A stretch of DNA of 64,000 bases from the NCBI GenBank assembly GCA_907165275.2, contig OU015652.1:2867001-2931000 (forward strand). Direction: 5' to 3'. Shown in pieces: positions 1 to 13,740 of the stretch. The stretch's first letter is position 1. The number at the start of each line of letters is the position of its first letter. The DNA comes from Zygaena filipendulae. Lineage: Eukaryota; Arthropoda; Insecta; Lepidoptera; Zygaenidae. The notes below the pieces were generated by a model. The model searched no databases. It saw only the letters and a program-made list of their open reading frames with translations, and had not been told where the DNA came from. Position numbers and translations under genes: made by a program.

Positions 1-1818
1 TTTTAAACTTTGTGCCATCTTTTGCGACTCTATTTTATTGTACTTTTTCTTAGTTTCGCACCCTCTTTTGTTCTGGATTTAAACCTATAATATGAAGGTG
101 ACGTCCTCCTCTCTTCATACAACTTTTCCACATCTCTTTATCCTAGACTCCGTTCCCGGAGTAGAATTTGGTTTTTATACAAAGTCTTTCATTACTTTTA
201 ATATTTCATTTAGTTAGGTTCATTGTGTATCCTTTTATTTATAGTTTTAGACAGGTATACACTGTTATAGTTGTGAAAGCGAAATAAATAAATCTAATCT
301 AATCTTATATTTCAAAAGAAGATGAAAATTGCCGTGCCAAAGTACGAGAGATGCTGACAGTGATTCCTTGCTTACTTTGCTTACTTTGCTAAAAGTAAAT
401 TGCTGATTTTTAGTCCCTCCTGTTACTTCTGCTAACCTATTTATTTAATTCATTTGATGATGAGTTCTAATAATTATTTTTTGTCTGTGTAATTATAGTT
501 CTGCTTTAATTTCTTTAATATCTACAATATATTTTATAGATGTTATACCTGAAAGGGTTGCTAATAATTTCCTATTGAGACTCAATAGTCACTTTTGTGG
601 CGAAAATCTATAGGTTTTTCAGCTAATAATCATGATTTATGATGATGACTACCTCTTATTACAGTGAAAGTGTATAGCTACTACTTGTAGATGAGACGCA
701 TTTATATTTCCAATGAAAACCTCCTCCAAGATGGTGGACGGTAATGATTAACGAGGTCTATTGAAGTGGCTGACGGTTTACGACCGTTTTGTACTTTTTC
801 CATGGCTCCTTTCAATTAGGTCGTTGACCTTTAATCCATCTGAATAGTTTGCGGCTCAATAGGGTTGTGTTTACGCTGACATGATAAATGACGACAGAGG
901 TTGCTGACCCTGTATTTGCGAAACCATCGCATTGACAATGTGGCCATTTCGAGTGAAGAATTTTAGGAAGTTGGGGAATCACAAAGGGATGTGATTTGTA
1001 CAGTTTGACGGTACATTCGGGGGTGAATCTATTATGATAGTTCAACTGCCAGTTTAATCGAGAAGTGATTATTACATTATTTAAAACTATAGATGTGCCC
1101 CTGTACGTGGTGCAATACCACTTTTTGATTCAAAAGTTTCACACGATCGATCGAATGATGCTATAACAATGCAATATGCATTGAAAACAAGAACGATCAA
1201 CGGACGAACCAGCATTAATTTTTGTTTTGATTTAATTTGTTTAATTCATTTAAATTCTGTGTCAAGTTTGCTTGCAGCTGATTTATTTATTACATGCATA
1301 AATAAAAACAGGATTATATGCATAAACCTCCACTAACCATATACTTTACATACTTTTTGTCCATCCTCATTCATTGTGTTCTAACTGGTATTAATTTGAA
1401 CCAAAACTTTTTAATGATAAGTTAAATCATATTTGATAATCGAAATTGAAAATGCCTATTCAACTTCAATCTAAAAAGCATTCTTATCAACCCACTTATC
1501 ACCATTTCGTTTTGCGCCTACGTCTGCTTTCAAATCATCGTTGGATCGAACGATACACAACACGACGCGACGCGACGGTTCAAATCTTAAATTAAAAGCC
1601 AATTATATTGTATTATCAAACACATTGAATGTTGTGCAACCGGTGTTACGATGCGTCTGAGCACCAAGCGGGCGCTGCGCCGTGAATCGTGATGCAGCGC
1701 TTATTCTTGACAAGCTGCATTTGTTGATGAAAAACTGTGATGCGCCATTTACACTTGCGAGGCGAGAGTGTAAATGTAGTATGAGAGAGGCCATGATGAT
1801 TATTTATTTATAATATTA

Positions 1819-1930
1819 CTAGCTGTCCCCTGCGTTTTCGCTCACGTTGATTGGAGAGTTCCCGAGGGAACCGTGTGAAGTCCGTTCTTAACACTAACGT
1901 TTCCTATACCTTTGAACTATCTATCTACCT
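1819..1930 (+). repeat. SINE-like CTAGCTGT element, 5' fragment
   Basis: Begins CTAGCTGTCCCCTGCG followed by a degenerate TTTCGCTCACGTT and GAGTTCCCGAGGGAA, the head of the commonest repeat in this window. The 3' part is degraded. The family usually runs about 200-230 bp: CCCGCGGTTTCACCCGCGG head, GGGATAAAAAGTACCCTATG middle, then CCGTTCAG and a TTTATAATATTAGTAGG tail. Confidence 0.65.
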
Positions 1931-2433
1931 GCCGGTTTTCAGTTTTTAAAGGTCAAGTAGTTTTCGAGCTTTCATGTTTAGTCAATGAGTCAATGAGTTT
2001 GGCTATTTATATATGTACAAATAAATAATATATGGGTATTATACTATGTTTTATTAGTCGTTTGAATTCATGAAATTAGATATTGCTAGTTGCTGCAAAT
2101 AAAAATTCTATAAATTTTTCTTTCTTGGTTTGTATGAGAAAGTGGTAAGAATCAGGCGCTCTTAAGTTGTCGACAAACGGACATAGATAAGCAATAGTGT
2201 GTTAACCCGCCCTGGAGAAATTTTGAGTAAATTAAAGTTTTAAAATTATAGCGCCATTTTGTGTCATCATTTTTTATGCGCAATATTTAGTTACATATTT
2301 AAACAATGTAATAAGGTAAACACATAATTAAAAAACGTTCTCTGCCTCTCAATAAATCGTTCTGGATCAATAACTCCATTTTGTGGGTTAATATGTTATT
2401 GCTTATCTGCATCCAAACACACCGTCAATATTA

Positions 2434-2794
2434 TTTTCATTACTCATACTCGGAAAGTAGGTCTGAAGTTGCCTGAGAAGCGGGTTAAAAGTAACCCTTT
2501 TCAGCCCTAGGGAGAATCGCTTTCAACTGACAACTGTCAAATTATTAAAAAAAACTAGGTCTATTTTTACATTTCTATTGAACCATGTTCCAACTTTCTA
2601 TACAGCCAGCGCCATGTAAAATTGAAATAACGTAAAGTTTAAGTAGGTATTAATTAAAATAAAATTCACTCACTTTTTCTTAAGCTAATTCCTATTTTTA
2701 TTTTGACTTTCCTTGCATTTGTAATGAAAAGCACAGTGTTATCCTCGGGAGAAAGACTTTACTTTAACCCCTAGGATAACAATGCACTATTTTC
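2434..2794. repeat. Interspersed repeat copy 1, GTTATCCT hairpin family
   Basis: About 360 bp, matched at 17560-17972: shared blocks include TCATACTCGGAAAGTAGG, CTGAAGTTGCCTGAGAAGCG, CAGCCCTAGGG and CAACTGACAACTGTCAAA. The right end is a foldback: AGTGTTATCCTCGGGAGAAAG pairs with the complement of CCCCTAGGATAACAATGC. A third fragment of the same end sits near 6925-6960. Non-autonomous, no ORF. Confidence 0.75.
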
Positions 2795-3110
2795 TCTTTT
2801 TCTCTTTCTTTTTTGAGTGAATGCAGTTGTACATAGCTGGAAACAACCAGCATCCGGATGCCGGTATAATTTCCGACTTCCGTGTCGTTCGCGTTCGGCT
2901 CTGTTTCATAAACAGCTAATTGTAACAAACGAGTACTATACGATAATATGACCTATACCATCGCATACACTGTATCTCTTTTCACTGGAAAAACAAGGCG
3001 TCATCCGCTATAAATAAATGAAAAAATTGTCTAATAGGGTGAATAAGTAAGTTTTTATCTAAATATATATCGTAAATGCACCGCCAAGTGAGCTCTCTGT
3101 ACTACCTGAA

Positions 3111-3203
3111 GGTTGACTGGCAGAGAATGCCACTGTGGCATTAAGTCCGCCTTTTGTACCATGATGTGCATAAAGTTTAAATAAATAAATAAATAAATAA
3201 AAT
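3111..3203 (+). mobile_element. LINE-type 3' tail with AAAT repeats
   Basis: GACTGGCAGAGAATGCCACT, GGCATTAAGTCCGCC, TTTTGTACC and a closing run of AAATAAATAAAT. Two near-identical tails are at 28988-29072 and 61388-61474. The block just before the tail is a small hairpin (GAATGCC/GGCATT). Shape and 4-bp tail repeats fit the 3' end of a non-LTR retrotransposon or its SINE partner; only the tail is present. Confidence 0.7.
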
Positions 3204-3227
3204 AATTTTTTTATGGTCATTAACATC

Positions 3228-3430
3228 CTAACTACAGAATACTAGACTACAATTATAACACACCAAGCAAACACAGTCACTAACACACTCATCTATATAC
3301 AAACAGATACTTAATATAGAATACATACTTAACGACATACATACATACATATATACATACATACATGCAAACATACAACGTATACACAGAAATGAATATA
3401 GATACTCACGCGTACACACACATATATACA

Positions 3431-3467
<37 letters not shown>

Positions 3468-3527
3468 ACAAACACACACACACACATATACACACACAAA
3501 CACACACACAACACATACACAGAACAT
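3228..3527. repeat. CA/TACA-rich microsatellite block
   Basis: A run of (TACA)n around 3333-3365, (AC)n around 3434-3464 and further interrupted CA repeats to about 3520. Long reading frames on both strands here are Cys/Val or Thr/His repeats forced by the microsatellite and are not genes. Confidence 0.95.
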
Positions 3528-3629
3528 TTACTAATAAATACGCCAATCTAGAGGCTAATACTGTACCTAAGTGTGATACACTATTTTTGGCTGTCATCTA
3601 CTTTGTGCATCAGCGCAGCGAGTGACCAC

Positions 3630-3787
3630 TGACTTTCATCTCACAGGTTTTTACCTAGTTTGAGAGTCAGGGGACATAATCTCTTGTTGACCCAATACAG
3701 CCATGTAGAATTAAGTTTAATGTCTGTATGCTGTCTTTTTGTACTGGCTTTTTGCAAATAAAAATATTATTATTATTATTATTATTA
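3630..3787 (+). mobile_element. Probable retroelement 3' end with (ATT)n tail
   Basis: A unique-looking segment ends in TTTTTGCAAATAAAAATATT and then (ATT)n to about 3787. An AATAAA-like signal directly before a simple-repeat tail is typical of LINE/SINE 3' ends. No coding part is seen. Confidence 0.4.
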
Positions 3788-4707
3788 CAATATCGTAAAT
3801 ATATTGTAAATTGTTTGCTACCCTTTTATGCCTTCAGCTGAATCACCATGTTTGCAAACACATTTTCAGGGGTATCTGCTTAAAAGCTATTTTTTATCAC
3901 TGAATTCCTACGGGAACTCCGAAATTAAAGCTAGTGGGACAGGTAGGTAGTGAGAATATTATTATTAAAAATTATCCTGGAACAAGAAGTCCCGGGAGCA
4001 TCCCGAAATTCACGAGGAGAATAAGCTACCTAATTACCATAAACAAAACAAATAAAACAAACAAATAAAAAAAAAAACAAATAAAAAACATAATAATGTT
4101 TTGTAATCAATTTCACATAATATTATTTTTATTCAATAAGCATTTTTGTCTAGACTTTTCACTACATTTTTTTACATATTCACAAAAAAGAAAGATACCA
4201 TATTTCTGTTATGCATTTTGTTTATTTTTTTTTTACATAACATGGCATACTAACTTTATATGTATAAATATGATTATTGTTTAAATCATTATACAGGCTA
4301 TTAATGTCTCAGACGGATTCTCCAACGAGATTTACGATCTGTTTTAATATCGTGTAATAAAATTCATTCATATTATGAAAATAAAATATTATTTTTGTGC
4401 TTCTAAACATCGTAATTATTATGGGTTGTCTTACATTCGTCACAAAATAAATTCGTCACGAAAAAAAGTATCTGTAAATAGTCCCATAACAATAAGTCCC
4501 ATAAGTCTACTTACTGCCTCGCCAAACCATCTCGATCAGAAATTAATTATTAATACGTAATGAATTATTCTCCTTCATCATTATTAGGTATTTGATATCA
4601 AATAGTATACTAATTAACAACAAAGCACAATGTATTATCTACTTCCGTCGAGGATCGAGTTATTTTCCGTTAGTATATATTTTTTGTTATGGGAATAATA
4701 TAAAATA

Positions 4708-5210
4708 CTAGCTGTCCCCCGCGATTTCATCCGCGGTAATTTCGGAGTTCCCGCGGAGGTTGCGGGAAAAAAGTACTCTATGTCCTTCAGTTCCCGAGGG
4801 AATTCCGGGATAAAAACTATCCTATCTTTTAAGTTGGACCATATTATAAACGGTTGCAAAGTTTTATCAAAATCCGTTCAGTAGTTTCGGAGTCCATCGC
4901 GGACAAACAACGTGACACGTGATTTATATATATTAGACTAGCTGTCCCCCGCGATTTCATCCGCGGTAATTTCGGAGTTCCCGCGGAGGTTGCGGGAAAA
5001 AGTACTCTATGTCCTTCAGTTCCCGAGGGAATTCCGGGATAAAAACTATCCTATCTTTTAAGTTGGACCATATTATAAATGGTTGCAAAATTTTATCAAA
5101 ATCCGTTCAGTAGTTTCGGAGTCTATCGCGGACAAACAACGTGACACGTGATTTATATATATTAGACTAGCTGTCCCCCGCGATTTCATCCGCGGTAATT
5201 TCGGAGGAGG
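4708..5210 (+). repeat. Tandem array of SINE-like element (2 full + 1 partial unit)
   Basis: Head-to-tail copies start at 4708, 4938 and 5167, a period of 229-230 bp. The two full units are almost identical, differing at a few positions (for example one A less in a GGGAAAAAA run). The third unit stops after about 44 bp at TTTCGGA and runs into (GGA)n and then (CTATT)n. A tandem arrangement is unusual for a retroposed element and suggests recent unequal exchange or rolling amplification. Confidence 0.9.
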
Positions 5211-5250
5211 AGGAGGATTTCTATTCTATTCTATTCTATTCTATTCTATA
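5205..5250. repeat. (GGA)n and (CTATT)n microsatellites
   Basis: GGAGGAGGAGGA is followed by about five to six CTATT units, joined to the truncated third unit of the tandem array. Confidence 0.95.
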
Positions 5251-5801
5251 GACAGGAATCAGATTTCCAGGCATCCGATATTCAAAAAATATGTATAAGC
5301 CGAAGTACAAGCAGAAGAAGTATAGGCCATTTTCATTAAGAGGTATTTTGGCAGAGATATGATTATTTCATCACAACACTACGCAACATTTTCAATATTT
5401 TTTAATCTCATCTAACCCGGGCTTTAGACCCGTACCTATATTTCACTGGATACTTTTATAATCCACAAACATGAATAAATTATTCATTCATCAAGCACAT
5501 CTTTGCATGTATTCGGTAGTTTTTCTTGTTCACTCTGTGATCAATAACTGACCCAGAAGAGCGAAAGATGCATACTAGCTGCGTTATACTTGTAAACATC
5601 CGTTTTCCCCGCAATTTAAATAATAAACAAATAATGCACTCGCGCGCACACTGTGAAATTATCCAGCCATTCGTATAGTGTTATGAAACTTCCTATGCAG
5701 GCAGGTTAATGAACGTACTAACATTGTGTTAATAATTCATGGGCAGCGCAAACTGAAGCTTCCTCCACCGTTATAATGTAGGTATGTGAATGAGCTGCAA
5801 G

Positions 5802-6298
5802 AGGGTTGCCAGGCGTCCGGATAAAGCCGGACATAGTTAGGCTTTTTGATTGCGTGCACGGCCAAAATAAATTGTGTCCGGCTTGTCCGGCTTTTTAACC
5901 GACTTCCAAAAAGGAGGAGGTTCTGCATTTGGCTGTATGTTTTTTATTTTTTTTATTTTAGACTTTTTACAGTTCGCAAATGAACGAGCGCCGAGCGTTT
6001 ATCTAGAATTTAATTTTGAATGATGACTCTATTTGACTGATTAATAATAAAGTACTTACGTACGTAAGTACTGATTTGGTATTCGATTTTATTTACATTT
6101 CCTTAGAATTTAACAAGATTAATAGTAATAATCAAAAAGCTTGATTTTACATACAATTTTTTTGTCGTACCTATGTATTAATACTGAGACACCATATCCT
6201 CAATAATGTAGGGTGTCCGGCTTTTTTACTCAAATGTCCGGCCAAACTGGCTGTACAGTCGGGCCTAACCTAAAAAGGTTTGGCGACCTGGCAACCCT
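5802..6298. mobile_element. About 500-bp non-autonomous DNA transposon with AGGGTTGCCAGG ends
   Basis: The left end AGGGTTGCCAGGCGTCCGG and right end GGCGACCTGGCAACCCT form inverted ends; GTCCGGCTTTTT also appears inside both ends. No transposase. A perfect 22-bp palindrome centred on ACGT lies at 6051-6072, near the exact middle. A lepidopteran-style motif AACCGACTTCCAAAAAGGAG at about 5898 recurs at 9019, suggesting a nested insertion. Target duplication not clear. Confidence 0.65.
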
Positions 6299-6299
6299 A

Positions 6300-9200
6300 G
6301 CAGCAACACGAAACGTGCGGCTTTGATTGATAGCGAAACGGTGAACGTAGTAACGTAGCGGAGTGTTGAATTAAAATACAGTTTGTGAAATAAGTTTTTT
6401 GTTTAATAATTAAATGTTACGCAAGTTTTGTGAGACATATTATATCTATTAATAATGTCTACTGCAGCTTGCTCAAGAACCAAGGTTAATCATCGATTCA
6501 TCATGTGACACCTGACACGCAGTGTTTGTGAGTCTGTACGATTGTACTGTCTGTAGTTAGTATCAATGAGCCCATTTGGCATTGGACGAATCGTCAATTA
6601 ACCAAACCGTTCAGCAAGTACGCGCACGTAATACTTAATAATATTTTGGTGTACGTATGTGTCAGTATAATTAAGTTTTTTATGAGCACTCAGCTCTACA
6701 GTATACGTAACTGGTGGGAAAATTTTTAAACAAATTTCATACATAAATGACTATTTTTATTCATGAAACAATAGAATACTTTTATCCCGTAAAAATGTTT
6801 TTTTTTTCAAAGGAACCGCAGGCAGCTTTTCTACTGTAATCAATGAACCTTTTGTTATTATTTTTGACCTATATATCTCCACTGTCCATATCATGTGAAA
6901 CGGTCATACATATAGGAGTAATAATACATTGTTATCCTAGGGGTGAAAGTAACCACTTTTGGGAAATGCAGGGAAAAAAATTGTTCATATTTATTTTTAA
7001 TCATTAGAATAGGTATGTATCGGGCAGCATTCATATAAGTTATTGCTAGTTTGACGGTTAACGTTTTGTTGCCGCGTATGCGTTTCGTTGTGAAATTCCC
7101 CGCGCTGCACTGCGGCTGCGTTCCAGACCAGTCACAGTTAATATAAAAAAGCGCGACAGTTGGATTAGGGATAAAAATATAGTATTTTTCGTATTATATT
7201 ATTTTTCAATAATAACAATAACAAGTACAATGACTGAAATATAGTACGATACGATATATATAATATAGTACAGGTGGCAACTCTAAAGTGATAAGACATT
7301 TTAATTTAAATACACGATATCTCACAGTTTACCCTTTGTTAACACTATGCAATAAAAACTTCACGTAACCTTGTTAATGATTATTCCTTATCATGTTTTT
7401 TGTTGTTTTTTTAAGTAAACATTTCGTATCATAGCTGTAATGATTAGCAAACTGATTATATTTTAAGTAAAGGGACTAGCTACAATCTGCGGTTTCACCC
7501 GCGCGAAGTTTCACATACATATTTACGGGATACAAGTACAGACAGTATAAATAAGCGCGAGTTTGTAATACATATCAACGTATGCAATATACATTGGTCC
7601 TATTCCATCCATCCTATCCGAGAATTTCAAGTGACATATTTCTTTAAAACCGTTCAACTGTGGAGCTGAGTGGCGACAAACATTTACACACAAACTTTCG
7701 CATATATTCATATTATCATAGTTAAGAGTACATAAATTACATACATTTACAGATTAAAGTAGTATTCATTACATTTAGTGTGTTAACAGTATCCACTGCT
7801 TATGTGTCAGCTGCTACTATGTGGTCCAATGAAGTCATCAAGGTTGTAATTAACACCACCGCGAACGTCAATTGCCTACAAATCGCCATCTTGCGTGCTT
7901 CACATGCGATCGCATATTTTGCATTGAAGTTTTATTATTGTAATGTGTGAAAATATTATATTAATGATCATGCTGAGAGGCGAGAGCTGTGTCACCAGAC
8001 TGCCACTGTTCAGTTTTTATTTTAAAAACGATTCCTTCTGTGTAATGTGTTGGTGTGATGCCACTTTAAAGGATAATAACTCTCGAACTCTTTTTGCACG
8101 ATGACTTCATTTTACCTTTTCCTCGTCTACATTTTCCTTGTCTAGACACTCGTGAATGAAGTCGAATAACTGTTGAATATGATCTTGGACTAGTTCACAA
8201 AAACAAAAATGATAATTACGAACTATTTCTTGTAGTTGAGAGTTATTATTGCACTGGTCGATTGCTTTATGATTAAATTTTTCGCGTAATTATCATGTAC
8301 TTCGTGCAATGCAATGCAATTACAAGCCTGTACAAATGACTAGTGTTTCATCCGAATGAATTTTAAAATTCTCTCAGGAACCGCGCTCTGTTGCATCTGA
8401 TAAATCGACCTGTAGGTATAAAATATGTTATCCTACAATACTCACTATTATTTTTATGTTACAGTATTATTTCATTTCACGTGCATTAATAAATTGTTAT
8501 CATAGGAAGACGTGACAAATGAATAGAAAAAGTCTAATTAATAAATATTATAATCCACAGTAATAGGAAAGGAAAAAATTGGAGTAAGAGTCCCACGTAC
8601 AAGCACATTTTACTTCTTTAAAATTGTATTGTTTATGTACTACGAGTACAGACAGTTTATAATTGATTGATCGCCAATATGACACAAAAAGCCTATTAAC
8701 ATTGATATTACTCGGTAAATTCATCGCTCGAGCATTGCTTTTTTGCGACTTTTGCAGTGCAAACAATGAGTGTCAATAAATTATCTGTGAAAAATGAATG
8801 ATAATATGAAGGTTCTTGCATCGGACGCGAACAAGAAATCAAGGTCTCACGTCATTGCACCTGTCGAAATTTCGTTACATTTCGTTACGAAGGTTTTTTT
8901 TAGATTTTCAATCCACTTAGTCTATTTTTAACCAGTTTTTCTTGCATAACGATTTCAAATTTCGATATGTTATTTTTAAACCCAAAAACGTTCTATTCAG
9001 AAGAAAGATTTTTTTTTTAACCGACTTCCCAAAAAGGAGGAGGTTCTTAATTGGACGCGTATGTTATTTTTTTACTTATAAGCTTAAAGTGTTTATTTTT
9101 ATTGGGAAGAAGGGAAATCTTATCTCTTACGTCTCTTAAACAATCTACTTTCAACTATTTGTTGATTTCTTATTACTATATGACTGAACAGTTGATATCA

Positions 9201-12200
9201 AATTTAAAAATATCTTAGGTTAAAGGCGCCTATCAAAACACTAGCTCCACTCTGTAAAAAAATCATAGCTTCTGATAGGCATTTTCTTTAAAACAAAATA
9301 TTCTGGAAGTTCTATCTATAAAAGGTATTAGAAGATACGTTTTTTTTTTAGAGTATTGCTACCTTAATTAACATACGCTTTATTTTTAAGCCTATTACTT
9401 AACTTTTTTTTTATTTAACTTCCTAAATATAGTACTAGTCGTTTGTCACGGCATTAATTTCACAATATACGGCGGCGAGACGCTGACTAAGTTTGCCAAG
9501 GCCAGAGAAGATCCATTATTATTTATTGCCATATAAATTTATGCCCTCAGCTTGCACTGTAGTAATATCAACCTTCGCACTAAGAATTACTTACTATTTT
9601 CCACTAGCGCAGCCTGAGGTCTCATTAGGTGTACTATGATTTGTCTCAGAAAAATAACTCACTGGATTAATGCAACTTCTAAGAATAGACTGTGTTTTGT
9701 TTTGTATTTTGCTTTTACTCATTTCATATAGTTCGTATTGTACGAGTAGGTATTCGTATGTTTTTGATTAATAATTTCCTCTAACATTCTTAACGTTCGT
9801 TTGAACTTTTGAATTTTTTTCATTCTAGATTCATTGCCTAGACAGAAATATTAAAGTTTCGCCTTAACTAAGAATTGACGTAAATAGGTACAGCAGCGGT
9901 TCTAAGGAAAACAAACACTATTGGTGCTTTTATTGAAACCATCTGTGCACATACTACGCGTTTAGTTACAACTGTCCATTGTTCAATATACATATATCTG
10001 TGGGTAATACGAAGTGCGTAATCGATGGGCTTACCAACGCACCAGTTTGTTTTGAACCCATTACTCGTTGACCTGTCTGCGCTCCTGGTGCGTGTCTGTC
10101 TGCGACCAGATCATTTATAGTGCAGCACGCAATAGCAACACTATTTTTAGATTGCATATACATAGATACTCCGCGTGGATAAAATAGAAGATAAGTGATT
10201 TTTAAATCTCGAGACGATTGACCGTGATTTAAATGAAGGCAAAAGGCTTTGGTACCGATCAAAGGAACAAACAGCAGTTTATTAAGCTTTTACTAGTTTT
10301 ACTATCACTAGTAAAATACCGACGGTTTTATTTCAGTTTACGTTTAAATGTCCTGTTGCATTCTTAACAATTTCGGGAAAATAAATATCTTATTAATGCT
10401 AGTAGAATCTAATATGAATTTGAATATGAGAATTTGAATCATAATCTCCTATATGTGCGCAAAAGTAATCTCCAAACACCAAGTGAGCAGAGCCACAGCG
10501 AATAGTTAGTAAATATCAGTTAAGTTTAACAAAAGGGGTTGTCTTAGACAAATTAAAATTTTCCTTAAAGTATATATCCAAAAAAAGTACTAATTATGTG
10601 ATAAACTTTTCACTAAAGCCATTAGGCTGCAGGGTTCATATAGAGCCCTTTCGCGCACTTGTAATATGACCTTTTGTGTTAAAGTACCCTCCTGTGAGCA
10701 TTGTAACAGAAATGTAGGGTCGTACACAAGAACTCCTGTTGTTAAGAGTGCTAGGAACCCTCTTTACACTAGCAACGAAGGTGAATAAAACTTTTGTCAC
10801 ACTAATGACACTATTCGTGGAATGAGCTTTGACCTTTTAATAATATATACGGAAAATTATCTTGTACTTCAACAGAGGTCAGTGATACCTTATATTCACT
10901 TTTAAGTGTGTTTTTTCATGATTCATTGTTCACATATCTATCTAAATGCCTCATCATCATCAGCATCTTCAAAACAACGACCTTCATCAGATCGTCGTAT
11001 GGTCTCCACTCAAAAGCTTTTCTGTCCCTACAGCCGTCAGATCTTTTGTAAATGCCTAAATTCAATCCTTTACTAAATATAGGCTTGACTTATAGGTGTA
11101 TTAATTCCTGCCTTCAAATAAAACTATACTTGTTTGATATGAAGTATGGAAAGACAATAAACTATTCACATTTCTAATATAACAGATATCCAACTGAGTA
11201 CATAAGTACGTTGCAGACACAGAGTACAGGGCCCTTTACTATTCTTTCCTTTTTTCGTTGTTTTGTTATCCGTATCACCTGCTGAGCTAGGGACATGAAT
11301 AATGACTGCGATATTTAGCCCGTATCATACATAACTTGGATTTATAACTCGTTCCAATGTGAATTTAGTGCTCGCTATATTTTAATACATTATATTTTTA
11401 ATATGAAATGGTAATATATTATGGATTGTCCAATTAAAACAGCTTCTTCGCCAATTCCATGACGGTCGCATATATTTCTTATATTAGAATATCATAGAGA
11501 TTTACAAAATCTCCCTCAACATACAAAGTTGGAATTATGATTTACGTGAATTTAAAATGCATAGAAAATCTAATATGCGAAGAACAGTATGCAAATCGTT
11601 GTGAAGCGGACAGTATTATATATTTGCGATCGATATATACATATTATTATGTATTTTAAAATTCTCATTTTCTTCTCTCTAATACGAGTCTCTTGACAAC
11701 AAAGGTAGCAGATTGGCGAATCGAATAATATTAACATATTTGAAAACAGGATTTGATTGAACGGTCAACGATTTTGAAACATTTTAATTTACTTTATTTA
11801 AATATTATTTTTTTAAGTAAACTCACTTATGGTACTTATAATACATACTCATTAATTATTTGATTCCAGCGAGTTCGCCCGCGCCTGATTTTATATTCCC
11901 TAGGAAACTCCTAAATATTAAACATATGTATAAACAAACAGTATTAGAATGCATCGTAGTGACAAAACTTTAAAGCTATCGCGCTAGAGAACTTTCGTAA
12001 ATTAAAATTTCAAACTATCACAATTTTATTAGTACTGATACAACAAACAGTATTTTACAACAGTATAACGAAGACCCGAGCGATTGTTAAACATTACGTG
12101 CCAAAATGTTCAGAAACAAACTTCAGACATGACGAGACACAATGTAAGCAGATTATATCGGTCGAGTTAAAATTAGTTTATTCGATGGGGCCGTATCCAG

Positions 12201-13119
12201 TAGGTATCACAAATGCTTTGAACTAAAAAGTATTGCTATCTCTTTGTAATTACATATACCTACTATAATCTTATAGAAAGATATGAGTATGTAACAGTGC
12301 AGTTGTGTTTTCAAAGAGTAATAATAGATTATGCTTTATTCAAAACTAAAGCTTTGAAGGTCATTAGCAGTATCGAAGATAATGCTAATTTAAAGTTTTG
12401 AAGGATCATTCTTTTCAATCTGCATTGCCAAAATAATCCGATATACTTGATTTTTAGGAAATCCGTGCGTCAATTTTGGTCAATACTACTACTACTATAC
12501 AGAACGACAGTAAGTGCAAGCAAAGTGAAGCAATTTCAAGTCAAACTAAAGAGACCGAGTATGTCGTTCGTATACGAACAATATACCTGCTTATAGGTAT
12601 TCGAACAAATGTGTTTGTATGTCACCGAAGAAATTTCACGCTATTCCAAGCACATATCAATCGGTTTTGTGCTTTAATTGTGAACGGAATAAAAAAAAAA
12701 CTACATACATAATTGTATCTATTTTATTTTTTTAAACTGTCAAGTATTAATATACCATCATATTACTTTTTATATTTTTAATCTAGAATATTATTTCTCT
12801 TTGTACCTACTTGTATATTGAACTATTTACAATAAACTGATTTGGTATAGTCTAAGCAATTATGTGCGATGGAATGGGCTTCATTTACCAGGAAAGCTAA
12901 TTTCGCACATAATCCGTTGTTCGACATTGACCTTCTATTGTCTACACTAATTCCCAGAGTGACGCAAAAGGGACCGATCCTCTAATCCCCTTTGGTGTTT
13001 AATGAAGCCTTTGTCACCCAACAAATTGCGCAGTATTGGAAATTAGGTTGTCCTGTTTTGATCATTCATGTTTTATAATATAGGTACTTAAGTACTGGAG
13101 ATCCATATGTATATAGTAT
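6300..13119. other. No gene seen; AT-rich non-coding DNA
   Basis: Contains a fragment of the GTTATCCT family (about 6925-6960), a degenerate SINE-like head at 7476-7530 (CTAGCTACAATCTGCGGTTT) and a second AACCGACTTCCCAAAAAGGA motif at 9019. Reading frames are all under 100 codons, AT-driven and without splice-framed coding character. Confidence 0.6.
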
Positions 13120-13233
13120 TGGCTGTTCCCCGCGGTTTCACCTGCGTTATAATGACCAGTTAAGTAGTTAAGGCGTGAAAAGGTAACATACAGACAGACA
13201 TGCAGAGTTACTTTTGAATTTATGTTATTAGTA
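13120..13233 (+). repeat. SINE-like element, shortened copy
   Basis: TTGGCTGTTCCCCGCGGTTT then CACCTGCG, jumping directly to the 3' part AGTAGTTAAGGCGTGAAAAG and ending TTATTAGTA; the middle GGGATAAAAAG block is deleted. Confidence 0.75.
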
Positions 13234-13534
13234 TGGATGCATACTCGTATGTATGCAAAGATAGACTTACAGATGACATTTGCACACAGACCGGTCCTCT
13301 ATGCCTGTTTATATATCTACTTCCTTCCTTATACTTTCATCTATCTTTTTGTCGTAAATCCTTTCGTCTTTATCTTTCGGACTCCGTAGTAGTGGACTCT
13401 TTAGTAATTTCTCACTATGCATCTGCAAGGTAGCATCAAAGATTTTTACCAAAATGTTCTTCCATTCCTACAAAAGTTGCGTGGTATAAAAATGTTTGCT
13501 TTCAGTCTTTTCAAAGTATCATTTTTATAGACCT

Positions 13535-13740
13535 ACCGCAACTGTCCGGTCGTTTACCCCGTCTCGTTGCTACTTGACAATCTCTCCGGTCGTCGCTGCA
13601 AACCCTCCCTGACGTAGCTGACAGACTGCACGCCGTATTCAAGCACACTCGTCTCTCAGATAAAATAGGCAAGGCACAAAGCGTGGTAGAGAGCCCTCGT
13701 AAACTACGATGTCGTCTGCTCTTGTTTAAAAAAAAGTTGA
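13535..13740 (+). other. GC-raised segment of unclear nature
   Basis: About 200 bp with more GC and CpG than its surroundings. On the + strand one frame is open from about 13592 to 13745 (SLQTLPDVADRLHAVFKHTR and on) but is preceded by a stop and lacks a convincing splice frame; the minus strand is open too. It may be a decayed transposon fragment or an orphan exon. Not called as a gene. Confidence 0.2.

Noticed and set aside
3228..3625. Open frames of 63-99 codons on both strands, Cys/Val- or Thr/His-rich
   Set aside because: Produced by CA/TACA microsatellite repeats; no real protein composition.
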